Assembly (NCBI GenBank): GCA_016792805.1
Contig: JAEUHX010000058.1
Span: 326,228-390,227, forward strand
Length of the DNA stretch: 64,000 nucleotides
Direction: 5' to 3'
Source: Planctomycetota bacterium
GTDB taxonomy: Bacteria > Planctomycetota > UBA1135 > JACQFD01
This document shows positions 52,161-60,964 of the stretch, piece after piece. Numbering within the stretch: the first letter of the stretch is position 1; each line of letters starts with the position of its first letter. The translations under genes were made by a program, and so were the position numbers. The notes beneath the pieces are model-generated. The model searched no databases. It saw nothing but the letters and a program-made list of their open reading frames with translations, and had not been told where the DNA came from.

Positions 52161-54044
52161 ATGCGCCTCCCGCTTCGCTCGATCGCTCTTTGCCTGGCCG
52201 TCCAAGCCCTCCTTGCCACGGCCGCCCTCGCCCAAAACCTCCGCGTCTACGCCATCGATGTCGGCCAGGGATCCTCGACGCTCATCGTGAGCCCTACGGG
52301 GAAGACGATGCTGATCGACGGAGGGCCCGATCAGTCGGGCTGGATCACAAGCCCGAACGGGCCGGGGCCGATTGCACAATTGTTGAACACGCTCGGGATC
52401 GCGCAGCTCGATTTCACGCTGCTGACCCATTACCACAGCGACCATTACGAAGGGCTTACGGAGCTCGCCCAGAAGAACTATCTGAAGCCGACGGCGAAGG
52501 CCTACGATCGCGGCAACTCACCGGCGCCGGAGAACGGATTCACATCGCCGATCAATGCTTACATTTCTGCGATGGGTACGAAAAGAACGACGATCGTGCT
52601 CGGCGAGGTCATCGATCTCGGTGGCGGATGCACTTTGAGGTGTCTCGTGAAGGCGGGCGCGATCTTGGGTGGTCCAACTGTCAATACGAGCACGTCGGCC
52701 CAGCAGGAAAATTCCAACTCTATCGGCGTGAAGCTCGAGTACGGGAATTTTGACATGTGGATCGGTGGCGATCTCACGGGTGGCGGCGGCGGCACATCCG
52801 ACGTCGAGGGCCCGGCCGGGCCGTTCGTCGGAAACCTCGATGTGTACGTGGCGGATCACCACGGCTCGTCGACGAGCTCCAATGCCGCGTGGATCGCGGC
52901 GACGCAGCCGGAGCTGGCGATTGCATCATGCGGTCTTCACAATTCTTTTAACCATCCTTCGGGCACATTCCTCAACAATACGAACTCGGCGGCGCGCTCG
53001 ATTCTCGTCTATTCGACGAGCGGCGGCGCCGACAACGACGGCTTCGGCAACAACGGCTTTGTGAACGCGGCCGGCACGATCCGGCTCGACGTGAACGGCA
53101 ACACCTATGACGTGGTGCCGGCAGTGGGCCGGGCGCAGACGCTCGTGTGCGACGAGTTGTCGTCCACCTACGGGACACCACTCTTTGGCGAACTACGCAT
53201 CAGCGAGTACCTGGCCGACCCAATCACGATCCCCGACGCCGACGGCGAGTGGTTTGAAATCACCAATGTGAGCGGCTTCGAGCGGAATCTGAATGGGCTG
53301 CGCGTCTCGCAGATTGATGGCGCAAACCTATTCACGCTTGCATCGACGATACTGTTGAAGCCAGGTGAGAAGTTCGTATTCCACAATAATGGCGACCACC
53401 AACGAAACGGAGGGACGGTGGCGCAATTCTGCGAGCCCTTTGGCGCCTTCGCGCTCGGCAACACGAGCGACTCGATTCGCCTGCGGAATGCCTCGAATGT
53501 GCTCATCGACGACATGAGCTACACCGGCTCGTGGCCCGACGCGACGGGCATCGCCGGAGAGAAGCGCGACCTGCTCGGCTCCAACGTCATCTCCAACTGG
53601 ACCTCGGCGACGGCGAGCTACGGCACCGGCGGCGACAAGGGAACGCCGGGCGCAAAGAACACCTTCGACATCACCAACTACCCGGCGATGTTCGTTTCTT
53701 TGAATACGCCGCAGATCGGCCAGATGTGGAATGTGAACTTCGTGTCGCTGGGTGAACCCGGCGACATCTACGTGGCGGCGCTAGCGCAGTCAACGGGGGC
53801 GCCGCAGTTCAATTTGCTGGGACTGCAGTATCCGTTGACGCTCGATGGGCTGCTGGCCGGAAGCCTCGATCTCCCGGGATTCGTAAACTTCCTCAATGGG
53901 AACGGCTTCGCGAAGACTTCCGTGCTGATTCCCAATGATCCAGTGCTGCACGGCTACTCGTTCTTCGGAGCGGTCGGTGTGTTCGACATGCCGACGATTG
54001 TGCCGGGGAAAGTGTCGACGGCAGTGCCGGTGACGGTCCCGTAG
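52161..54044 (+). CDS. Secreted metallo-beta-lactamase-fold protein with lamin-tail domain
   Basis: The product is 627 residues with a signal peptide ending near ALAQ (25). Residues 27-330 are a ComEC-like MBL fold: YAIDVGQGSSTLIVSPTGKTMLIDGG, metal motif THYHSDHYEG (about 89-98), IGGDLTG, and VADHHGSSTSSN. A lamin-tail-like domain covers about 350-500 (LRISEYLADP, DGEWFEITNVSG, LKPGEKFVFHNN, LRNASNVLIDDMSY, GTPGAKN). The C-terminal 130 residues are unassigned. It is probably an exported nuclease or phosphodiesterase, inferred from the ComEC-like fold. It converges on the STAND gene with an eight-base gap. Confidence 0.85.
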   Translation: MRLPLRSIALCLAVQALLATAALAQNLRVYAIDVGQGSSTLIVSPTGKTMLIDGGPDQSGWITSPNGPGPIAQLLNTLGIAQLDFTLLTHYHSDHYEGLTELAQKNYLKPTAKAYDRGNSPAPENGFTSPINAYISAMGTKRTTIVLGEVIDLGGGCTLRCLVKAGAILGGPTVNTSTSAQQENSNSIGVKLEYGNFDMWIGGDLTGGGGGTSDVEGPAGPFVGNLDVYVADHHGSSTSSNAAWIAATQPELAIASCGLHNSFNHPSGTFLNNTNSAARSILVYSTSGGADNDGFGNNGFVNAAGTIRLDVNGNTYDVVPAVGRAQTLVCDELSSTYGTPLFGELRISEYLADPITIPDADGEWFEITNVSGFERNLNGLRVSQIDGANLFTLASTILLKPGEKFVFHNNGDHQRNGGTVAQFCEPFGAFALGNTSDSIRLRNASNVLIDDMSYTGSWPDATGIAGEKRDLLGSNVISNWTSATASYGTGGDKGTPGAKNTFDITNYPAMFVSLNTPQIGQMWNVNFVSLGEPGDIYVAALAQSTGAPQFNLLGLQYPLTLDGLLAGSLDLPGFVNFLNGNGFAKTSVLIPNDPVLHGYSFFGAVGVFDMPTIVPGKVSTAVPVTVP

Positions 54045-54052
54045 CGGAGACG

Positions 54053-57000
54053 CTACGCGAGATTCTGCTCCGCCATCGCCTGCGGGCGATCGTCATCGCG
54101 CGGGTTGATCCCGCGCGGCGGCGAGGAAACGGCGCGGAGGATGGTGTCGAGAGCGGCTTGAATGTCGCGCTCGGGATTTCCGCCATAGTCCACAAAAACG
54201 GCCGTGTCGTCGCGGAGCATCCTCCAGGGGCGCACCGACTCCAGCTCTTCTGTGACGCCCTCGCGGCCTACGACGACCGGCACGATCGAGAGCGGCGCGC
54301 GCGACTCCCTTCGGCGCAAAGCCTGGTCGACCTCGCGCTCGACATAGCGCGTCTCGCGCATTTGTGCGGGAACGAGGAAGGGAACCAACACGTCGGCGGC
54401 CTCGATGGCCTCTTCCATCTCCCGATCCATGGCCTCCGCTTCGTCTTCCATACGCCGCGATGTGTAACGTTCGCGGACGTCGATGCCGCGCTCGGCCAGC
54501 TGCTCCACGAGCCGAACAGCGAGGGAAACTGTAGCTTCCACGACTTCGTGGCTCAGCACGACGCAGGGGCGCCGCACGAAGTGAAGCTTGCCGTCGGCCG
54601 TGCGTGCGACAAGGCGCCCCGCGCTCTCGACCATCGCAAGAATGGGCGCATGCAGCGGCAACGCGGCGAGCAAAGTACCGTCGGACTCTCGCCACAATTT
54701 GATCCAGCCGTCGAGGGAAGCTGTCGCCAGTGCGCGGTCGTGAGCAAATCGAACCGCTGCAGTGACGGCTTGCCGGTGCGCCGCAACCGACCAATCCTCC
54801 GACTGCCCGCGCCCCACAAGAAGGATCGCTCCATCGCTTCGGCAAACCACAAATCCGGTGGATGGATCGCCAGGAACCACGGCCGTCACGCGCGAACCGG
54901 CGGCGACCTTTCCTTGAACTTCAAGCGTCGGACTCGAAAACACCTCAATTGCGCCGGAGTCGAAGGTCACTCGAAGCCGATCGGGAGTCTCGAACTCACA
55001 GGAGATCGCGCGCGCGGGAAGCTCAATCCTCGCAATGTCGCGCCGCTCTGTAAGGTCATAGACCACGAGGCTCCCGTTTCGCCGTACGACGGCAGCCGCC
55101 AACGCATCGCTCACGGCACATCGATCGCCAGGCCCGATCGGCCCTGTGGCACCCAGATCAAACTCGAAGCGGCCGCGCCGCTCGAGGTCGGACACGAGCA
55201 GCCGATTCATGCTCGAGAGCGCAACGATCATTCGACCATCCGAGGAGGCCGCCTGGTCATACAGAGGCTCTCCATACCAAATGGTCTCCTGCTTGGGCGG
55301 CTCCCCTTCTTTGACAAATCGAAGGACGAGCAATCCAAATCCGTCGCTCGTAGCGATTTGTACTTCACCACCGGCTGACGAAGCTACTCCTCGATATGCG
55401 GGCGGCAGCTCATATGTGGAGCCGCTCTCGCTCTGGGAGCTGAGGAGCCGATAGGCGTTGCCTGGCAGCGAAGCTGCAAGGCCTCCGCCCTGCAACGCCA
55501 GAAGTGAATACTTCTTCGCTGCGCGCGATGAAAGCCACCGTACTCGCGGAGGCGATAGAGCCCACTCCGCCCCCGAGATTCGACGGGCATCTGCGGACGG
55601 CACCTGCTTGATGGCACTCGTCGCTACAAATGCGAGGTGGTCCTCCGTGATGCAGAGAGCGAGGCTGGCGTTCGCATGCATAGCCCCGATGGAATCACTG
55701 TGACTCACGACGTCTCGGGCCATGACTCCATTGGAGGACAGGAAGGCCGAGCGCAGAACGCCGTCGTCACATGCAACCATGAACTCCGCCCCTGCGCGAG
55801 CCAGCTGAACGATGCGCGCATGGGGGAACTTCGAATTCCAGCGGGTTTCGACCACTTCGCTTCCTGGAAATCTCACTCTTCCATCGAGCCCCAGAACTGC
55901 AACCCCGTCCTCCTCGAGGAGCGCGATGGAACGAACAGCAAGATCGCACGCCAAGGCATGGCCTCGGGGGTGAAAGCCATCGAGCGTCCAGTCACCAACG
56001 GTGCCGTCGGCGAAGCCGGCGACCACTCGCTTTTCTGTAGCATCGATCTGAAGGTCGGTCACCGCGGCCTTGCCGCGGAAGGCGAGCGCGAGAGAGCTGT
56101 CGTCCAAGTTCAGCTCCAGAACGACTCCATCCTCTCGGCCGATTAGCAGCGACGCGCCGCCGGGAGTCATCTTCACACAAACGATTCCTTGAGGGACATC
56201 GAGCGCATGATGCGTCGCAAAAAGACCGGAGTGATCCGCGCGCGGATCGAAGCCTGCGAAATCCCAAACGCGAAGCTCATTCTTGGCATCCCAGGTCACC
56301 ACATAAAACCGCTCCTCCCGAAGTGACGCATTGGGACGCTCGTGGGGCTCCGTTACCTCAATTCCCCGCAGCGCCACAGTGCTCGCTGCTCGGCGGAGGA
56401 CTACCGCGCCGGACTCCGCGTCGACCACAGAAAGAGAGCCGTCTCCCCCAGCCACCGCCAGCAGCTTCTCAGGGAGGAATCGGGCCGCCACAATTCCCTT
56501 CGTTCCGGCGAACGCCGTCACGACGCGCGGCGTACCACTCAACAAATCCTCGGCGCCCTCCTCGGGATGTAAGAAAAACATACGGCCGTCCTCCGCCCAA
56601 AGCGCCGCGATGCCGTCGGCCGAGAGTCGCCCACCCACGACGTCGCTCAGCACCAGCGGCTGATTCGACGCGGGCCCGATCTCCACCGTCTTCCAGGGGC
56701 GCAGCAGAGGTCTACCAGGTGGGAAGTCATATTTCGAAAGAATCAAACTCTCGCTTCGGTCCAATTGGGCATTCAGAGCAAAAAGAACCTCCGAGACCGA
56801 GTTACTCTCATGTTGGAGTGATTGCAGCATCTCGTCGAGCTCGAATGCCTTGCCCGGCAACAGCTGAAGCTGATTGCCCGTGTTCGCGATATCTCCGAGG
56901 AACCGGAGACCCTGCTCCTGGGCACGGGACTCAATATAACTGACATCACGCAGAAGTCTTTCTGCACGCTCTCGATCACCGGCTTCCCAGGCATGAAAAA

Positions 57001-59032
57001 GTGCATTCCGAACGGCATATGTCCAGCGCTCCGAATCTCGCTCAGCGGAGGTAGGCCACGAGGCCGCCCCTCCCTCACGAATGACCTCCGCGTGGGCACG
57101 TAGAAGCGCATACTCCCCAATCGCCTGCCGCCCCGCGGCCCTGAGCTCCTCGCTTCGAATTCCGATGCGCCCGCCGAGATCAACAATGAATGGCCGCAGA
57201 ACTCGGCGCACCTCGCCGAACCGCGCCAGCGAACCCTGCCCGCTCTGGGGAATGGCGTTTTGTGCAATGGGACCGTCTTCCCCGAGGAACTCTTGAAAAA
57301 GGATACTCTGCGGAACCAGCTCCCGCTCGGCGATGAGGCGCTGCACCACATCCGCGATCTCCGGCCCTCCGATTCGCGCGAGAAATGCCAGCGCTGCTCG
57401 AAACGCTTCTGTGAGATCTGCTGGCAACATCGCGTCGAATCCAAGCGGACGCAGCTCCGATTGGAGCTTCGCCCAAGTCCACGAGGGGATGCTCTCGCCA
57501 TTTCGCAGCGCGTCACCGCCAAGTGTCTCCCGAATGGCGTTCTCGCGAATTGTGATCGACTCTCGCGTATCGAGATCGACGGGGTGGAAGTAGCGATCGC
57601 TCGCAAGCTCGCTCCGCGACGAGAACGACGCGACACCGACGGCGAGCGCGCCGAGCGGGCAGCGGAAGATCGGCTCCAGCGCCTCCTCGCCGGGAGTTTC
57701 ACAGCCGTCCAGAACGATCAGCAGCGGACCAAGCTTCAGGCGTTCGCCGCTCTCGGCGTATCGAGTCAAGACTCCCAACAATCTTCCCTCCGCAGTGTCC
57801 TCGCTTCCCTCGAACTGTGGAAACGCCCGCTCGATCTGTGCTGCAAGCGAACGCATTGCGATGTCGACGGAGCGCCCATGCGGCATGTCGCGGCGGAAGA
57901 AGTGATAGGCGACGCAGCCTGGACCGCTCGAGAAGCTATCGATGATGTTCACACAAATCGCCGACTTTCCTGTCCCCGCGCTCCCGGTGATGAGATTCCA
58001 CTGCCTGCCGACTGTCGTGCGCTCCAAGTAAGGATTCTTCCCGACGAAGGGCCGGTGCAGATCCATCAGCTCCGTGAAGTCGACGATCTCCCCTCTCAAT
58101 CGCGCGTCCACCGACGGCTGCGACTCGAGCTCGAATCGCTCGCCGAAGATCGTACGCAGCAATACGCGGTCGGCATGCGCCACTTCGACGCGCTGCATGC
58201 CCCACCGCTTTTGTTCGTTCCTCCGCAGCTCCAAACGGCGCACCGTCGAGCCCTCGACGGCCTCCAGCACGAGCGGCGCCGTCCGCGGGACCTCAAGAAT
58301 CGCAAGCGCATCGCGCTCCGTCGCGTCGGTCGCCAGCTCTTCGGGCGAGCCGGCCTCGAGCTGCCCTTCCCGCAGGCGCACCGCAATGCGCTCCCGCGGG
58401 AAGTCCTTGGGCGCCACCCAAGACAGCCATGCCGGAAGCTTTTCGTGATCTTCCGACCGGCGCATCACCCCGTCGAGCCGGAGATGCGCCGCGTCCGCCA
58501 GCATGGGCGCATCCGACTGCTGCGGAAGCCACTTTCCGTGACGCGCCAATAGGCGCGCCGCCCAGTGGGCGAGTCCACTCTGCGGGCCAGCCACCATGGA
58601 AGCGATGACCGACCGCAGGAGCTCCTGAATTTGTGCGCGCGCCTGCGCTTTCGAGCTCTCCTCCGGATTCCTCGCATCGTCGGAAAGCAGCTCGAGATAT
58701 TGCAATTTCTCTTCCGCCTGCTCCGCCGCCGGCAGATGGGCGTGGAGATCTTTTGTGAGCTCCCACGCATCGTCGTACTGCTTGCGCCCCCGCAGCCAGA
58801 GCCGCTCTCGCAGCGCGCTCCCTGCCTCCGGCGAAAAGAGAAACCCGCGGCGATCGGACGCCTCTACCGCCGGACAAAGCCACACATCAGCCTCAACTCC
58901 CGCATCGAGCTCCGGCAGCAAGCGCAGCCGTGCCTCGCGCAGCAGCGTCGGATCGACGCGCGCGGCAAACGAAACCACCTCCGCGAGACGCGTCGCATCG
59001 GCGGAGAGCCCGAAGGCCGCTTTCTTACTCAT
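54053..59032 (-). CDS. STAND-type NTPase with WD40-like repeats and C-terminal TIR domain
   Basis: The product is 1659 residues from ATG 59030-59032 (MSKKAAFGLSADATRLAEVV), overlapping the vWA-like gene by eight bases. Residues about 10-190 form an N-terminal domain (DPTLLREARLRLLPELDAGVEADVWL) resembling one I recall from actinobacterial MoxR-linked proteins. The NTPase follows: P-loop ITGSAGTGKSAICV at 349-362 and Walker B PLLIVLDGCE (436-445). Residues about 780-1485 are WD40-like blades (last: ALATASLDGWIKLWRESDGTLL). The C-terminal TIR (about 1489-1637) starts PCVVLSHEVVEATVSLAVRL, with candidate catalytic Glu1567 in RYVEREV. Likely the sensor/effector of the operon. Confidence 0.85.
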   Translation of the reverse strand: MSKKAAFGLSADATRLAEVVSFAARVDPTLLREARLRLLPELDAGVEADVWLCPAVEASDRRGFLFSPEAGSALRERLWLRGRKQYDDAWELTKDLHAHLPAAEQAEEKLQYLELLSDDARNPEESSKAQARAQIQELLRSVIASMVAGPQSGLAHWAARLLARHGKWLPQQSDAPMLADAAHLRLDGVMRRSEDHEKLPAWLSWVAPKDFPRERIAVRLREGQLEAGSPEELATDATERDALAILEVPRTAPLVLEAVEGSTVRRLELRRNEQKRWGMQRVEVAHADRVLLRTIFGERFELESQPSVDARLRGEIVDFTELMDLHRPFVGKNPYLERTTVGRQWNLITGSAGTGKSAICVNIIDSFSSGPGCVAYHFFRRDMPHGRSVDIAMRSLAAQIERAFPQFEGSEDTAEGRLLGVLTRYAESGERLKLGPLLIVLDGCETPGEEALEPIFRCPLGALAVGVASFSSRSELASDRYFHPVDLDTRESITIRENAIRETLGGDALRNGESIPSWTWAKLQSELRPLGFDAMLPADLTEAFRAALAFLARIGGPEIADVVQRLIAERELVPQSILFQEFLGEDGPIAQNAIPQSGQGSLARFGEVRRVLRPFIVDLGGRIGIRSEELRAAGRQAIGEYALLRAHAEVIREGGAASWPTSAERDSERWTYAVRNALFHAWEAGDRERAERLLRDVSYIESRAQEQGLRFLGDIANTGNQLQLLPGKAFELDEMLQSLQHESNSVSEVLFALNAQLDRSESLILSKYDFPPGRPLLRPWKTVEIGPASNQPLVLSDVVGGRLSADGIAALWAEDGRMFFLHPEEGAEDLLSGTPRVVTAFAGTKGIVAARFLPEKLLAVAGGDGSLSVVDAESGAVVLRRAASTVALRGIEVTEPHERPNASLREERFYVVTWDAKNELRVWDFAGFDPRADHSGLFATHHALDVPQGIVCVKMTPGGASLLIGREDGVVLELNLDDSSLALAFRGKAAVTDLQIDATEKRVVAGFADGTVGDWTLDGFHPRGHALACDLAVRSIALLEEDGVAVLGLDGRVRFPGSEVVETRWNSKFPHARIVQLARAGAEFMVACDDGVLRSAFLSSNGVMARDVVSHSDSIGAMHANASLALCITEDHLAFVATSAIKQVPSADARRISGAEWALSPPRVRWLSSRAAKKYSLLALQGGGLAASLPGNAYRLLSSQSESGSTYELPPAYRGVASSAGGEVQIATSDGFGLLVLRFVKEGEPPKQETIWYGEPLYDQAASSDGRMIVALSSMNRLLVSDLERRGRFEFDLGATGPIGPGDRCAVSDALAAAVVRRNGSLVVYDLTERRDIARIELPARAISCEFETPDRLRVTFDSGAIEVFSSPTLEVQGKVAAGSRVTAVVPGDPSTGFVVCRSDGAILLVGRGQSEDWSVAAHRQAVTAAVRFAHDRALATASLDGWIKLWRESDGTLLAALPLHAPILAMVESAGRLVARTADGKLHFVRRPCVVLSHEVVEATVSLAVRLVEQLAERGIDVRERYTSRRMEDEAEAMDREMEEAIEAADVLVPFLVPAQMRETRYVEREVDQALRRRESRAPLSIVPVVVGREGVTEELESVRPWRMLRDDTAVFVDYGGNPERDIQAALDTILRAVSSPPRGINPRDDDRPQAMAEQNLA

Positions 59033-60020
59033 CGGCGCCGGCCTCTCTGCGCCGCCCCACGCGAAGCGCCTGCGCCACCGCTCCGGCTGTCGTGCTGGGG
59101 CTCCAGGGAATGATGGATATTTTTCCTTCGAGCCCCTTGGGCCATCGCGCCCGCCGGTAGGGCACGAGTGCAACAAATCGGCAGCCATGCTGCTCAACTG
59201 CCGATGCAAGCGCCAGCCACTGCGCCGCGCTCGGCCGCGCATCGCCGCCCGGGCTGCGGCCGATTCCGAGGTCGGTGATACACATCACCGTGGCGCCGCG
59301 CGTGATCGTCTGCTCGAGGCCGACCTCGACGCCCTCCTCGCTTTCCTCCGACACCAGCAGCAGCGATTCCAAGGGAAGGCTCCAAAACGACGCGGCGCGC
59401 GTCAGCTCGCGACCCACCAGATCCCGCGCGTCCTGCTGGATCTGGCGCACATCCTCTCGAAACGGCTCCATGGCGGCGCGCTCGTCGATGAGAAATGTCA
59501 CCCCTCGCGCCAGAGTCCACACAGAACGCCTTGGAATCGACCGAAGCACTTGCCCCTTCGCCACAGCTTCCAGCAGGCGATCGAGTTCCACTTCACCGCG
59601 CGCGGCTGGGGCCGCCGCAGCGAGCCCGAGCACGCCGCGCATTGTAGGCTTTGGAAAAAGTGATGTGCGCAATGGCTTCGTCGCCGACACCGGTGCCCGA
59701 AGCGGCTGCGCCGACGCGAGCCACTCCGGAGCCGCCGACTCACGCCCGAGATCCCTCAGCGTGGCCTTTCGAATCGGCTTCGCCTCCGGCAACGCCGCGC
59801 GCGGAGCCGATGCGGCTCGCCGTTCTGTAACAACACCGGCACTCTCGGCAGGCGCTGCCGGTCGCTCGGAAACTGTGGTCTTCGCAGCAGTTGCGCTCGA
59901 CCCGCGGACGCCCACCTCGATACCCAGCATCCGCCCCACGGCTTTGCACGCGGCATCGTCTGCCGCGCCGAGCGCCGCCAGCGCGCGCAGGTAGTCCCCC
60001 GTCGGCGAGCCGCCGCTCAC
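59025..60020 (-). CDS. Degenerate vWA-like domain protein
   Basis: The product is 331 residues from a GTG at 60018-60020 that overlaps the MoxR stop as GTGA. I prefer it to the longer frame starting at 60077, which lies inside the MoxR gene. Residues 1-140 are Ala/Pro/Arg-rich and probably flexible. Residues about 165-315 have a vWA-like alternation: a first strand with RGVTFLIDERAAMEPFREDV, where the MIDAS DxSxS would be, then LLLVSEESEEGVEV, ATVMCITDLGIG and CRFVALVPYR. The MIDAS serines are replaced (DERAA), so metal binding may be lost. It lies between the ATPase and the STAND gene; it probably couples the two. Confidence 0.65.
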   Translation of the reverse strand: MSGGSPTGDYLRALAALGAADDAACKAVGRMLGIEVGVRGSSATAAKTTVSERPAAPAESAGVVTERRAASAPRAALPEAKPIRKATLRDLGRESAAPEWLASAQPLRAPVSATKPLRTSLFPKPTMRGVLGLAAAAPAARGEVELDRLLEAVAKGQVLRSIPRRSVWTLARGVTFLIDERAAMEPFREDVRQIQQDARDLVGRELTRAASFWSLPLESLLLVSEESEEGVEVGLEQTITRGATVMCITDLGIGRSPGGDARPSAAQWLALASAVEQHGCRFVALVPYRRARWPKGLEGKISIIPWSPSTTAGAVAQALRVGRRREAGADE

Positions 60021-60964
60021 GTCGACTCCCGTCGCGCCTTCGGCTTGAACACCGTGATTTTTGTGAGTGCTTCCCATTCCGCGGAGGTCGGATGGATGCG
60101 GAGGTCGCGCGCAGCCCGAAGCGTATCCACAAATTCGGCGGGGCTCGGAAGCTCAGCGTCGGGCGCGTCCCCCACAAGCGCTTTCAGCAGGCCGTCCACG
60201 TCGAGGGCCGCTGCCACGCCTTTCTGGACGGGGAAGCGCGCCTTGCCGATCTCGAGCAGCCGCCCGCGGTCGGGCTTGGGAAGCTCGAGCTCCACACATC
60301 GCCGTAGGAACGCCTTCGGAAGCACGCGCTCTTCGTTGGTTGTGAGAATCAATAAAGGCGCATTGCCTTCGTTGCAGCGCACCTCGGCGTTCGTCTCGTC
60401 GACGAGGAACCGCAGCGACCCGAGCGGCCCCAGGAGATTATTGGGGACGTCGGGATCCGCCTTATCGATCTCGTCAAGTAACACCACAGCCCGAGCGGCC
60501 TCCTTCCTGCTCAGTCCGGGATCCGCCAACCCGTCATTGATCGTGGCTCCCTCTGGCCGCCCGCGCCGTGCCGCACTCTTGCTGTCGAACGCCCACCAGA
60601 GCACGCCCGGTCTCACGTAGTGCGCGTAGTCGTCGCTGAGCGACTTGCTCTGCGCATCCTGCAGCCGCTGCAATAAATCGACCTCATACAAAAGGTCTCT
60701 CGCTTGCGTGCGCGATGTGATCACCCGTTCGTAGTAGCGCCACTGCAGCACGTCGGCGACGTGCATCGCAAGCGACGACTTCCCCGTCCCCGGCGCGCCG
60801 CGCACCAGCAAGGGCCGCCCCGTCGCCAACGCCACCTTCACCGACAGCACGATGTTGTCATGAAACACATAGACCGACGGATCGTCGGCGGGCCCGGCCG
60901 CCGCGCCGTTCGTCGTCAGCGCGTGCACATGCGGCGGATTGAAAACCCAAGAATTCGTGGTCAT
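60017..60964 (-). CDS. MoxR-type AAA+ ATPase
   Basis: The product is 315 residues. Walker A is VRGAPGTGKSSLAMHVADVL (P-loop at about 56-63), Walker B AVVLLDEIDKAD (about 159-170, with the catalytic Glu in DEID), sensor 1 LLILTTNEE (about 204-212), and an arginine-finger candidate in FLRRCVELELPKPD. Size and the motif set match MoxR-group AAA+ ATPases, which work with vWA proteins. Its ATG overlaps the TIR gene stop by four bases, and its stop overlaps the vWA-like start by four bases. Confidence 0.9.
   Translation of the reverse strand: MTTNSWVFNPPHVHALTTNGAAAGPADDPSVYVFHDNIVLSVKVALATGRPLLVRGAPGTGKSSLAMHVADVLQWRYYERVITSRTQARDLLYEVDLLQRLQDAQSKSLSDDYAHYVRPGVLWWAFDSKSAARRGRPEGATINDGLADPGLSRKEAARAVVLLDEIDKADPDVPNNLLGPLGSLRFLVDETNAEVRCNEGNAPLLILTTNEERVLPKAFLRRCVELELPKPDRGRLLEIGKARFPVQKGVAAALDVDGLLKALVGDAPDAELPSPAEFVDTLRAARDLRIHPTSAEWEALTKITVFKPKARREST

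Noticed and set aside
54158-55378. 406-codon forward frame within the STAND gene
   Set aside because: Lies over the TIR and WD40-like coding region and has no motif of its own.
60017-60077. Longer vWA-like protein starting at 60077
   Set aside because: The extra 19 residues lie inside the MoxR gene; the GTG overlapping the MoxR stop as GTGA matches the tight spacing of the other junctions.
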